In this document: piece by piece, positions 1 to 5,793 of the stretch
Layout: each line of letters starts with the position of its first letter
Position numbering within the stretch: position 1 is the first letter of the stretch
Origin: Thermoplasmata archaeon
Lineage (GTDB): Archaea; Thermoplasmatota; Thermoplasmata; Lutacidiplasmatales; UBA184
DNA: 9,976 bases
Assembly: GCA_030046135.1 (NCBI GenBank)
Contig: JASIEC010000156.1
Span: forward strand, 1 to 9,976
Direction: 5' to 3'
Program-made: the position numbers and the translations under genes
Notes under the pieces: model-generated
Seen by the model: the letters and a program-made list of their open reading frames with translations, nothing else
Told to the model about the DNA's origin: nothing
The model's database searches: none

Positions 1-837
1 ATCCAGGGCGGCGTGCTCGCGGGCGAGGTGAAGGACGTCCTCCTCCTCGACGTGACGCCGCTCTCGCTCGGGGTCGAGACCCTGGGCGGCGTCTTCACGC
101 ACCTGATCGACCGCAACACGACGATCCCGACCCGCAAGAGCCAGATCTTCACGACCGCCGCGGACAGCCAGTCGACGGTCGAGATCAAGGTCGCCCAGGG
201 GGAGCGCCCGATCGCGGCCGACAACGTGGCGCTCGGCAGCTTCCTCCTCACCGGGATCCCTCCCGCGCCGCGGGGGGTCCCGCAGGTCGAGGTGAGCTTC
301 GACATCGACGCGAACGGGATCCTCAACGTCTCGGCGAAGGACCTCGCGTCGGGGCGCAAGCAGGGGATCACGATCACCGCCTCCAACAAGCTCTCGAAGG
401 ACGACGTCGCGAAGATGGTGCGGCAGGCGGAGGAGCTCGCCGAGCAGGACCGCGCCCGCGCCGACCTCATCCAGGCGAGGAACCAGGCCGAGTCGCTCGC
501 GTACGAGGCCGACCGTCTGCTCTCCGAGCAGAAGGAGAAGCTCCCCGGGCCCGAGGCCGACGAGCTCCGCGCCAAGCTCGGGGAGCTCCGCACGACGATC
601 GGCCGGAAGGAGGCGACGCTCGCCGAGGTCCGCGCGAAGACGGACGATCTCACGCGCGCCCTCCACGCGGTGGCCCAGAAGCTCTACCAGGCCGGCGCCC
701 CCGGCGCGGGCGCCCCGCCGCCCGGCGCTCCCGGGGAGGGGGCCCCCGCGGCCGACGAGAGCGGCCCGAGCGGGCCCGTCGACGCCGACTTCAAGGTCGT
801 CGACGACGGGAGCTCGGGGGCCCAGGGAAAGTCGTAG
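1..837 (+). CDS. dnaK: Molecular chaperone DnaK (Hsp70), C-terminal part, 5' truncated by window edge
   Basis: The frame is open from base 1 and ends at TAG 835-837, giving 278 residues. Hsp70 is an ATP-driven cytosolic chaperone that binds exposed hydrophobic peptides with DnaJ and GrpE. The fragment starts at the conserved IQGGVL segment at the end of the ATPase domain. It continues through the interdomain linker DVLLLDVTPLSLG (about residues 12-24), the beta-sandwich substrate-binding domain (NTTIPT, QGERPIAADN, FDIDANGILNVSAKD) and the helical lid (about 130-225). A disordered Gly/Ala/Pro tail follows, ending with a DADFKVVDD motif like the bacterial DAEF...V terminus. About 365-370 residues of the ATPase domain should lie upstream. 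A GTG at 13 is in frame but internal to the family alignment, so it is not the start. Archaeal DnaK is generally considered to have been acquired from bacteria. No dnaJ follows; the next gene is convergent. Identity is very secure. Confidence 0.97.
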   Translation: MQGGVLAGEVKDVLLLDVTPLSLGVETLGGVFTHLIDRNTTIPTRKSQIFTTAADSQSTVEIKVAQGERPIAADNVALGSFLLTGIPPAPRGVPQVEVSFDIDANGILNVSAKDLASGRKQGITITASNKLSKDDVAKMVRQAEELAEQDRARADLIQARNQAESLAYEADRLLSEQKEKLPGPEADELRAKLGELRTTIGRKEATLAEVRAKTDDLTRALHAVAQKLYQAGAPGAGAPPPGAPGEGAPAADESGPSGPVDADFKVVDDGSSGAQGKS

Positions 838-841
838 GCGG

Positions 842-1972
842 CTACCGGCCGGAGAGCGGCCGGGGCCACGTCCGGCCCTTCGGGGGGCCGACGTACTCAA
901 CGTCGGGCCGGATCAGCTTGTTCGCCCCGGCCTGCTCGATCGCGTGTGCCGTCCAGCCGACGGTCCGCGCCACCGCGAACGTCGGCGTGAACAGCTCGGG
1001 CGGGAGCCCGATCGCCTCGAGAACGACCGCGCTGTAGAACTCGACGTTGGCATAGAGGCGGGCTCCGGGGTGCGCCCGCCGTAGCGCCTCCAAGCCGGCC
1101 CGTTCGACCGCCTCCGCGAGCGCGAGCCGCCGGGGGTCGGCGACCTCCCGGGCGATCGAGTGGAGGAGGACCGCCCGCGGGTCCTCGGTCTTGTACGCCC
1201 GATGACCGAAGCCGTAGAGGACCTCGCGACGGGCGAGCCGCTCCCCGATCCAGCGGGCGGCGTCCTCGGGGTGTCCGATCCCGTCGAGCATCTCGGAGAC
1301 GCGGCTCGGCGCCCCGCCGTGGAGCGGGCCCTTGAGCGTGCCGAGCGCGGCCGTCGCGGCGCTGACGAGATCGGTCTCGGTCGAGATCGCGACCCGCAGC
1401 GCGAACGTCGAGGCGTTCATCCCGTGGTCCGCGAGCAGCACGAGGTAGGACTCGAGGGCCCGCACGTGGCGGTCGGGCGCGGCCTCGCCCCGGAGCATGC
1501 GGAGGTAGTTCGCGGCGTGCGAGAGCCCGGGGGCCGGCGGCACGGGCGCGGTGCCGCGGGCCCGCCGGACGTGGCGCGCCAGGAGGATCGGGAGGCGCGC
1601 GATCAGCCGGTACCCTTGGGCCCGGTCCGGAGGATAGGCGTACGTGCCGTCCCCGAGAAGGGAGAGGAGCGTGCGAAGCGCGTCGAGCGGAGGGAGGGTC
1701 GACGGGAGGGCGTCGGCCGCCGCGAGGAGGGGGGCGGGGATCTCGCGCGAGGCCCCGAGCGCGGCGGTGACCTCCCGCGAGGGGTCCTCGGTGGGGGGGT
1801 CCCCCGTCAGGAGGAGAGCGACCGCGGACTCGTACGGGAGCCCCGGGACGAGCGTTCGAACATCGAAGCCGCGGTAGACCAGCTCCCCGGTCTCCCCTCC
1901 CACCCACGAGATCGAGGACCGGCCGATCTCGATCCCCTCGAGCGTGGGCGAGAGGATCGGCGGGCCCGCCAC
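842..1972 (-). CDS. gltA: Citrate synthase-family protein with Glu at the usual catalytic Asp position
   Basis: The 376-residue protein has the length of the compact archaeal and Gram-positive type citrate synthases. The family condenses oxaloacetate with acetyl-CoA to citrate. Recognisable elements are DHGMNASTF (His183), GPLHGGAPS (His218, acetyl-CoA enolisation), GFGHRAYKTEDPRA (His257, oxaloacetate binding), VARTVGWTAHAIEQ (Arg336) and KLIRPDVEYVG near the C-terminus. The segment that normally reads NVDFYSG reads NVEFYSA, so the usual catalytic base Asp is Glu311 (codon GAG on the complement of 1040-1042). Start is GTG at 1972, chosen because it keeps the N-terminal LEGIEIGRSSIS segment and lies about 26 nt from a TATA-like patch. 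The gene converges on dnaK with a 4-nt gap and diverges from the LSm operon. A 2-methylcitrate synthase or a citryl-CoA-cleaving relative cannot be excluded from sequence alone. Confidence 0.93.
   Translation of the reverse strand: MAGPPILSPTLEGIEIGRSSISWVGGETGELVYRGFDVRTLVPGLPYESAVALLLTGDPPTEDPSREVTAALGASREIPAPLLAAADALPSTLPPLDALRTLLSLLGDGTYAYPPDRAQGYRLIARLPILLARHVRRARGTAPVPPAPGLSHAANYLRMLRGEAAPDRHVRALESYLVLLADHGMNASTFALRVAISTETDLVSAATAALGTLKGPLHGGAPSRVSEMLDGIGHPEDAARWIGERLARREVLYGFGHRAYKTEDPRAVLLHSIAREVADPRRLALAEAVERAGLEALRRAHPGARLYANVEFYSAVVLEAIGLPPELFTPTFAVARTVGWTAHAIEQAGANKLIRPDVEYVGPPKGRTWPRPLSGR
845..863. terminator. Perfect GC hairpin just past the convergent stop codons
   Basis: CCGGCCG (845-851), loop GAGAG, then CGGCCGG (857-863) forms a perfect 7-bp stem. 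It begins 8 nt after the dnaK stop and lies inside the last codons of the citrate synthase gene. There is no T-run. It could slow or end dnaK transcription, or be chance in GC-rich DNA. Archaeal termination usually depends on T-tracts, so confidence as a terminator is low. Confidence 0.25.
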
Positions 1973-2055
1973 GGGCCGCGCGAAGCGCCGGGGCGGATAG
2001 CCTCCGCGCCGCCTCCCGGCAAAGCCTAAAGGCGGAGGGCCCGGTCGAGCCGCCG
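1973..2055. promoter_or_regulatory. Divergent promoter region between citrate synthase and LSm operon
   Basis: This 83-nt spacer separates the GTG of citrate synthase from the ATG of the LSm gene. It contains two AT-rich patches in otherwise GC-saturated DNA. AAAGCCTAAAGG (2021-2032) has its CCTAAAGG part centred about 27 nt before the LSm ATG. On the minus strand GGCTATCCGC (2002 to 1993) is centred about 26 nt before the citrate synthase GTG. Both distances match an archaeal TATA box with transcription starting at or next to the start codon. No Shine-Dalgarno sequence precedes the LSm ATG, which fits leaderless mRNA. The function is inferred from position and composition only. Confidence 0.5.
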
Positions 2056-2298
2056 ATGCCGGACGGTCCCGCTCAGATCCTCGAGCGTCTCGTCGACCAG
2101 CGGGTCACGCTCGTCCTCAAGGACACGCGGGAGCTCTCGGGGAAGCTCCTCGGCTCCGACGAGCACATGAACGTCGTGCTCGACGAGGCGAGCGAGCGCT
2201 CCGCCGAGACGACCCGGCACCTGGGACGGGTCGTCCTGCGCGGCTCGAACGTGGTCAGCGTCTTCGCGGCCCACGGACCGCCCGGGACCTCGCGCTGA
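2056..2298 (+). CDS. LSm / archaeal Sm-like RNA-binding protein
   Basis: The 80-residue protein covers a single Sm fold, the usual size for archaeal SmAP/LSm proteins, which form six- or seven-membered rings that bind U-rich or A-rich RNA. The Sm1 motif spans about residues 15-46 (VTLVLKDTRELSGKLLG, then the DEHMNVVLDEA turn, where Asp and Asn form the RNA-binding loop). Sm2 is at about 56-69 (LGRVVLRGSNVVSV), with the RG pair that stacks on the base. The short tail HGPPGTSR is not conserved. ATG 2056 is supported by the TATA-like box about 27 nt upstream. The gene is the first of a four-gene plus-strand operon; riboflavin kinase starts 2 nt after its stop. In many euryarchaea LSm is followed by the ribosomal protein L37e gene, which is not the case here. 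Confidence 0.95.
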   Translation: MPDGPAQILERLVDQRVTLVLKDTRELSGKLLGSDEHMNVVLDEASERSAETTRHLGRVVLRGSNVVSVFAAHGPPGTSR

Positions 2299-2300
2299 TC

Positions 2301-3002
2301 GTGGCCCGGACCCCCGCCCGCCCGGAACCCAGCCGGCCCCGCCCGCGCGGCGAGGTCCTCGCGGTCCTGCGGCTCCTCGCCGAGGCGGGGGCCGACCGCG
2401 TCCCCGTCGTCTGGACCTCCCGGGAGCTCGGGACCCGGATCGGGGTGAGCCAGCAGGCGGCCGACCGCTACCTCGTGGACCTCGAGCGGCGCGGCCTCGT
2501 CGTCCGCACCCTCGCCGCGCGCCGCCAGCGCCTGCAGCTCACTCCGGCGGCGCTCGAGCTCCTCCGGGCCGAGTACCACGGCTACCGTCGGATCTTCGAG
2601 GGGCCCGCGCGCATCACGTTCTCCGGGGAGGTCTCCTCCGGGCTCGGCGAGGGCCGCTACTATCTCAGTCAGCCCGGCTACGTGGTCCAGTTCACGGAGC
2701 GCCTCGGCTACGCTCCGTTCCCCGGGACGCTCAACGTCCGGCTCGCCGGCCCGGAGCTCCGCCGGCTCGAGGTGATCGCGGGCTGGCGAGGCCTGCGCAT
2801 CGACGGGTTCCAGGCGACCGGCCGGACGTTCGGCGGGGCGACGTGCTACCCCGCGCACCTCAACGGCCGGGCCTGCCACCTCATCCGGCCCGACCGGTCC
2901 CACTATCGGGACGTCGTCGAGTTCATCGCCCGGGAGAGCCTGCGGGAGCTCCTCGGCGTGAAGGACGGCGCTCGCGTCGAGGTCGTCGTGGAGGAGACGT
3001 GA
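2301..3002 (+). CDS. ribK: CTP-dependent riboflavin kinase with N-terminal winged-helix domain
   Basis: This is the archaeal riboflavin kinase (DUF120 family), which phosphorylates riboflavin to FMN using CTP instead of ATP. In the 233-residue protein, residues about 18-95 form a winged helix-turn-helix (TSRELGTRIGVSQQAADRYLVDLERRGLV) of the kind fused to many archaeal RibK proteins. The catalytic domain is about 103-231, with FSGEVSSGLGEGRYYLSQPGY (nucleotide-binding loop), GYAPFPGTLNVRL (136-147), GGATCYPA (179-185), RSHY (199-202) and the C-terminal SLRELLGVKDGARVEVVV strand. Start is GTG 2301, two bases after the LSm stop. The stop overlaps the next start as GTGA (2999-3002). The winged helix suggests it may also act as a flavin- or CTP-responsive regulator, but I see no operator to support that. 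Family assignment is secure. Confidence 0.95.
   Translation: MARTPARPEPSRPRPRGEVLAVLRLLAEAGADRVPVVWTSRELGTRIGVSQQAADRYLVDLERRGLVVRTLAARRQRLQLTPAALELLRAEYHGYRRIFEGPARITFSGEVSSGLGEGRYYLSQPGYVVQFTERLGYAPFPGTLNVRLAGPELRRLEVIAGWRGLRIDGFQATGRTFGGATCYPAHLNGRACHLIRPDRSHYRDVVEFIARESLRELLGVKDGARVEVVVEET
2990..2995 (+). promoter_or_regulatory. Ribosome binding site for the radical-SAM gene
   Basis: GGAGGA ends 3 nt before the GTG at 2999, inside the end of the riboflavin kinase gene. It is a good match to the anti-Shine-Dalgarno and decides the start at 2999 over longer in-frame options reaching back to 2843, which would overlap the kinase domain. The spacing is short but usable. Confidence 0.55.
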
Positions 3003-4021
3003 CGTCCGAGTCGGTCGCGCGAACCGTGGCCCGGGACCGGCGGCCCGGCGAGGGGGGCCCCGCGTCGGCCCGACGGTACGTGAACCTCTGGACGGAGGCC
3101 GAGGCGCTCGGCCCCGAGCGCGTGAGCGCGTTCGTCCTCATCCTGCGCACCCGGGGATGCTACTGGGCGGACCTCAAGGGGTGCTCGATGTGCGGCTACG
3201 CGAAGGACACGCTCGGCCGCTCCGCGACGCCCGAGGAACTCGCCGAGCAGCTCGCGCGGGCGGTCGATCGCTACCGGGGCGAGCCGTACGTGAAGCTGTA
3301 CACTTCGGGGAGCTTCCTGGACGACCGCGAGGTCGACCCGGCGAGCCGCGAGGCGATCGTGGCGGCGTTCTCGGGACGCGCGCGGCGGCTCCTCGTCGAG
3401 ACGCTCCCCGAGTTCGCCACCCCCGAGAGGCTCGAGCCCCTCCGCCGCGCGTTCGCCGGGGAGCTGGAGATCGCGCTCGGCCTCGAGTCGACGGACCCGG
3501 GCGTCCTCGCCCGCCTCGTCCACAAGAACGCCCCGCCGTCGGAGTACCTCGCCGCGGCGGACCGGATCCGCGCGAGGGGCCTGCGGGCGAAGGCGTACCT
3601 CCTGCTGAAACCGCCGTATCTCACCGAGGCGGAGGCGGCCGACGACGTGGTCCGGTCGGTGGAGGTCGCCGCGCCGCACTTCGATGCCCTCTCGATCAAC
3701 CCGGTCCACATCCAGAACGGCACGGTCGTCGAGTGGCTCTACCACCGGCGACGGTACCGGCCCCCGTGGCTCTGGTCGCTCGTCGACGCGCTCGCGCGGG
3801 GGGCGACGCTCCGCGGCGACGCCCGGCTGGTGTCGTTCCCCACGGCGGGCGGACTCCCCCGGGGCCCCCACAACTGCGGGCGCTGCGACCGGGACGTCCT
3901 GCGGGCGATCGAGACGGCGTCGCTCGACCAGGCGTTCGACGGGCTCGAGGGGCTCGACTGCGGGTGCCGCGCCGAGTGGGAGACGACCCGGCGCCTCGAG
4001 CCTCTCGGGGTCGAGGCGTGA
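2999..4021 (+). CDS. raSEA: Archaeosine synthase radical-SAM subunit (RaSEA), Elp3-like
   Basis: The 340-residue radical SAM protein matches the archaeal RaSEA family (long known as TIGR01210). Together with ArcS, RaSEA converts lysine-modified preQ0 at tRNA position 15 to archaeosine. The [4Fe-4S] motif is the Elp3-like spaced form Cx7Cx2C: C54, C62 and C65 in RGCYWADLKGCSMCGYAKD. Further family features are YVKLYTSGSFLDDREV (about 98-113), ALGLESTD, the KAYLLLKPPYLTEAEA segment, and a cysteine-rich C-terminus (PHNCGRCDRDV and LDCGCRAEW) that could bind zinc. The GTG start overlaps the riboflavin kinase stop and has a GGAGGA ribosome site. The stop overlaps the nadE start. ArcS and the TGT transglycosylase are not in the window. 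A different Elp3-like radical SAM function is possible but less likely. Confidence 0.85.
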   Translation: MTSESVARTVARDRRPGEGGPASARRYVNLWTEAEALGPERVSAFVLILRTRGCYWADLKGCSMCGYAKDTLGRSATPEELAEQLARAVDRYRGEPYVKLYTSGSFLDDREVDPASREAIVAAFSGRARRLLVETLPEFATPERLEPLRRAFAGELEIALGLESTDPGVLARLVHKNAPPSEYLAAADRIRARGLRAKAYLLLKPPYLTEAEAADDVVRSVEVAAPHFDALSINPVHIQNGTVVEWLYHRRRYRPPWLWSLVDALARGATLRGDARLVSFPTAGGLPRGPHNCGRCDRDVLRAIETASLDQAFDGLEGLDCGCRAEWETTRRLEPLGVEA

Positions 4022-4827
4022 CGGCGCTCGAGCCGAGGCTGCCCGAGCACGCCGTCGAGACGATCGCGCAGTTCCTCCGCGCGCACGCGCTCGCGCCGGG
4101 GCTCGACGGGGTGGTCCTCGGGATGTCGGGCGGCGTCGACAGCGCCCTCGTCGCCCGGCTCGCCCGGGACGCGCTCGGCGCCCCGCACGTCCTCGGGGTC
4201 CTGCTCCCGAACGCGGGGGCGTCCGCGGCCCGGGTCGACGAGACGGTCGCCTACGCCCGGAGCCTCGGGATCGAGTCGGTGACGGTCCCGATCGAGCCGA
4301 TCGAGCGCGCCTTCCGCGACGCCCTCCCCCGCGTGGACGACCGCGTCGCGCTCGGCAACACGACGGCGAGGATCCGCATGATCGTCCTCTACACCCTCGC
4401 CCGCGCTCGACGACGCCTGGTCGCCGGAACGGGGAACAAGTCGGAGCTCCTGCTCGGCTACTTCACGAAGTACGGGGACGGCGGAGTCGACCTCCTGCCC
4501 ATCGGGGACCTCTACAAGACCGAGGTCCGGGCGCTCGCGGAGCGGCTCGAGCTGCCCGCGGCGATCCGCTCGCGGGCCCCGTCCGCCGAGCTCTGGGACG
4601 GCCAGACGGACGAGGGGGAGCTCGGCGTCCGCTACGCGGACGCGGACCGCGTGCTCCGGGGCCTCGAGGAGCTGCGCCGCGAGGAGGAGATCGTCGCCGC
4701 GACGGGGATCCCTCGGGAGATCGTCGACCGGGTCGCTCGGCGGGTCGAGCTCCATCGCCACAAGCGACGCGCTCCCCCGGTCGCGAAGATCGGCCTGCGC
4801 ACCGTCGGGCTCGACTGGCGTGAGTGA
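4018..4827 (+). CDS. nadE: NH3-dependent NAD+ synthetase
   Basis: NadE adenylates deamido-NAD with ATP and amidates it with ammonia, the last step of NAD synthesis. The 269-residue protein is the short archaeal/bacterial type with no glutaminase domain, so free ammonia is the expected donor. The PPi-loop SGGVDSALVARLA is at residues 37-49. Other signatures are LGNTTARIRMIVLYTLA (112-128), GTGNKSELLLGYFTKYGDGG (137-156), LLPIGDLYKTEVRALA (159-174), the substrate-pocket segment PSAELWDGQTDEGELG (188-203) and the C-terminal HKRRAPPVAKIG. The GTG start at 4018 overlaps the previous stop (GTGA). Upstream in-frame codons are only an out-of-frame reading of the radical-SAM gene. It is the last gene of the LSm operon. 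The conserved motifs look intact, so the enzyme is probably active. Confidence 0.96.
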   Translation: MTALEPRLPEHAVETIAQFLRAHALAPGLDGVVLGMSGGVDSALVARLARDALGAPHVLGVLLPNAGASAARVDETVAYARSLGIESVTVPIEPIERAFRDALPRVDDRVALGNTTARIRMIVLYTLARARRRLVAGTGNKSELLLGYFTKYGDGGVDLLPIGDLYKTEVRALAERLELPAAIRSRAPSAELWDGQTDEGELGVRYADADRVLRGLEELRREEEIVAATGIPREIVDRVARRVELHRHKRRAPPVAKIGLRTVGLDWRE

Positions 4828-4860
4828 GCCCCCGGGGACCGCCGCGGGGCGCGAGCGCAC

Positions 4861-4870
4861 TCTTTTACGG
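4861..4870 (+). promoter_or_regulatory. TATA-like box in the spacer before the TPD-family gene
   Basis: TCTTTTACGG is the only AT-rich patch in the 81-nt spacer between the nadE stop and ATG 4909. Its centre is about 43 nt from the ATG, which would give a start near 4891 and a leader of roughly 18 nt without a Shine-Dalgarno site. The four Ts could alternatively help end the nadE transcript. Confidence 0.4.
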
Positions 4871-4908
4871 CCCCACGTCTCGGGCGCCCCGCCGGGACTC
4901 TCCCCTCC

Positions 4909-5793
4909 ATGGACCGCGCGACGTACCAACGGCTCTACGACGCCCTCGTCACGTACGAGGACGTCCCCCGCCTCGCCCGGGAGGAGCATCGGGACGAGGA
5001 GCTCCTGTTCGTCATCCACACGCACCGGGTCACGCGCGACGCGACCCGGCGCTTCTACGTCGTGAAGCGACAGGTCCCGCGACTGATCGGTCAGTGGAAG
5101 CACGGGCGCACGATGCTCGACATCGCGCGGGAGTGGCGGTTCCCACCGGTGCTCATGGGCCAGCAGATGCTGGGGGACCTCGGGGTCCCCCGCAAGAAGG
5201 TCTGGCAGGTGTTCCTCCATCCCGAGACCGCCCCCGACCGCCGGGTGCGCGAGGAGGTCGAGCAGCTCCTGGACGCCGACATGATCTACTCGCCGAAGGG
5301 GATGGAGCTGCAGCGGGAGCGGGGCCGGAAGGGGGAGGAGCGGATGCACCGGTGGCTCGAGAAGCACGGGATCGGCTACCGGACCGAGAAGGACCTCCGG
5401 GGGAAGTACGCGAAGACCCCGGACGCGCTGCTCGACGAATCGATCATCTTCTTCGGCCAGAAGCTCAAGTGGATCGAGTCGAAGGCGAACTTCGGGGACG
5501 ACGTCGAGCTCCGCAAGAACCTGAAGCGGCAGCTCGGGCCCTACACGGAGCTGTTCGGGGAGGGGGCGGTCGTCTACTGGTACGGGTACGTCGACGGCGC
5601 CGAGTCCCCGCCCGGGATCCTGCTCTGGGACGCGGAGACGTTCGAGGGGATCACGCCGGTCCTCGCGCCGGCTCCCGTGCGATCTCACGCTGCGTCCCCG
5701 TCGCGAGATCCCGCTCGACCAGGGCACCCGGCGACGCCTCCTTCAACCCCAGGATCAGCGCACGGCGACATCGCCGGCGCGCGGCCTCCCTGA
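4909..5793 (+). CDS. TPD-motif (CDIN1/C15orf41-like) predicted nuclease-family protein
   Basis: The 294-residue protein resembles the archaeal relatives of eukaryotic CDIN1 (C15orf41), the protein mutated in a form of congenital dyserythropoietic anaemia type I. The match is clearest in the C-terminal domain. KTPDALL carries the family TPD motif (T170-P171-D172). WIESKANFGDD (E190, K192) supplies the ExK of a PD-(D/E)xK nuclease-like core, and VVYWYGYV and GILLWD (221-240) follow. RGRKGEERMHRWL (about 138-150) gives the helix with a candidate metal-coordinating Glu (E143). The N-terminal half is helical and contains a probable helix-turn-helix (HGRTMLDIAREWRFPPVLMGQQM, about 65-87). The recognisable domain ends near residue 247. 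The last ~47 residues are low-complexity Pro/Ala/Ser, encoded opposite the 3' end of hisS, and are probably not conserved. The cellular role is unknown; nuclease activity is inference from the motif. Confidence 0.82.
   Translation: MDRATYQRLYDALVTYEDVPRLAREEHRDEELLFVIHTHRVTRDATRRFYVVKRQVPRLIGQWKHGRTMLDIAREWRFPPVLMGQQMLGDLGVPRKKVWQVFLHPETAPDRRVREEVEQLLDADMIYSPKGMELQRERGRKGEERMHRWLEKHGIGYRTEKDLRGKYAKTPDALLDESIIFFGQKLKWIESKANFGDDVELRKNLKRQLGPYTELFGEGAVVYWYGYVDGAESPPGILLWDAETFEGITPVLAPAPVRSHAASPSRDPARPGHPATPPSTPGSAHGDIAGARPP

Noticed and set aside
684..836. Repeat array in the GC-rich end of dnaK
   Set aside because: The repetition reflects Gly-Ala-Pro codons in the disordered DnaK tail; there is no regular unit or spacer, so it is not a CRISPR or mobile repeat.
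1160..2029. A 289-codon plus-strand frame opposite citrate synthase
   Set aside because: It is fully antisense to a gene with intact citrate synthase motifs, is Arg/Glu/Gly-rich and crosses the divergent promoter region.
3157..4017. N-terminal extension of nadE by about 287 codons
   Set aside because: The extension is an out-of-frame reading of the radical-SAM gene; NadE homology begins at the GTG at 4018.
4828..4908. Possible small gene or RNA in the nadE/TPD-family spacer
   Set aside because: Only a TATA-like patch is visible; there is no credible short reading frame or tRNA-like cloverleaf.
3739..5727. A 662-codon open frame on the minus strand opposite raSEA, nadE and the TPD-family gene
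   Set aside because: It is antisense to three genes with clear family motifs, has Arg/Pro/Glu/Asp-biased low-complexity sequence and no recognisable domain; long antisense frames are expected at this GC content.
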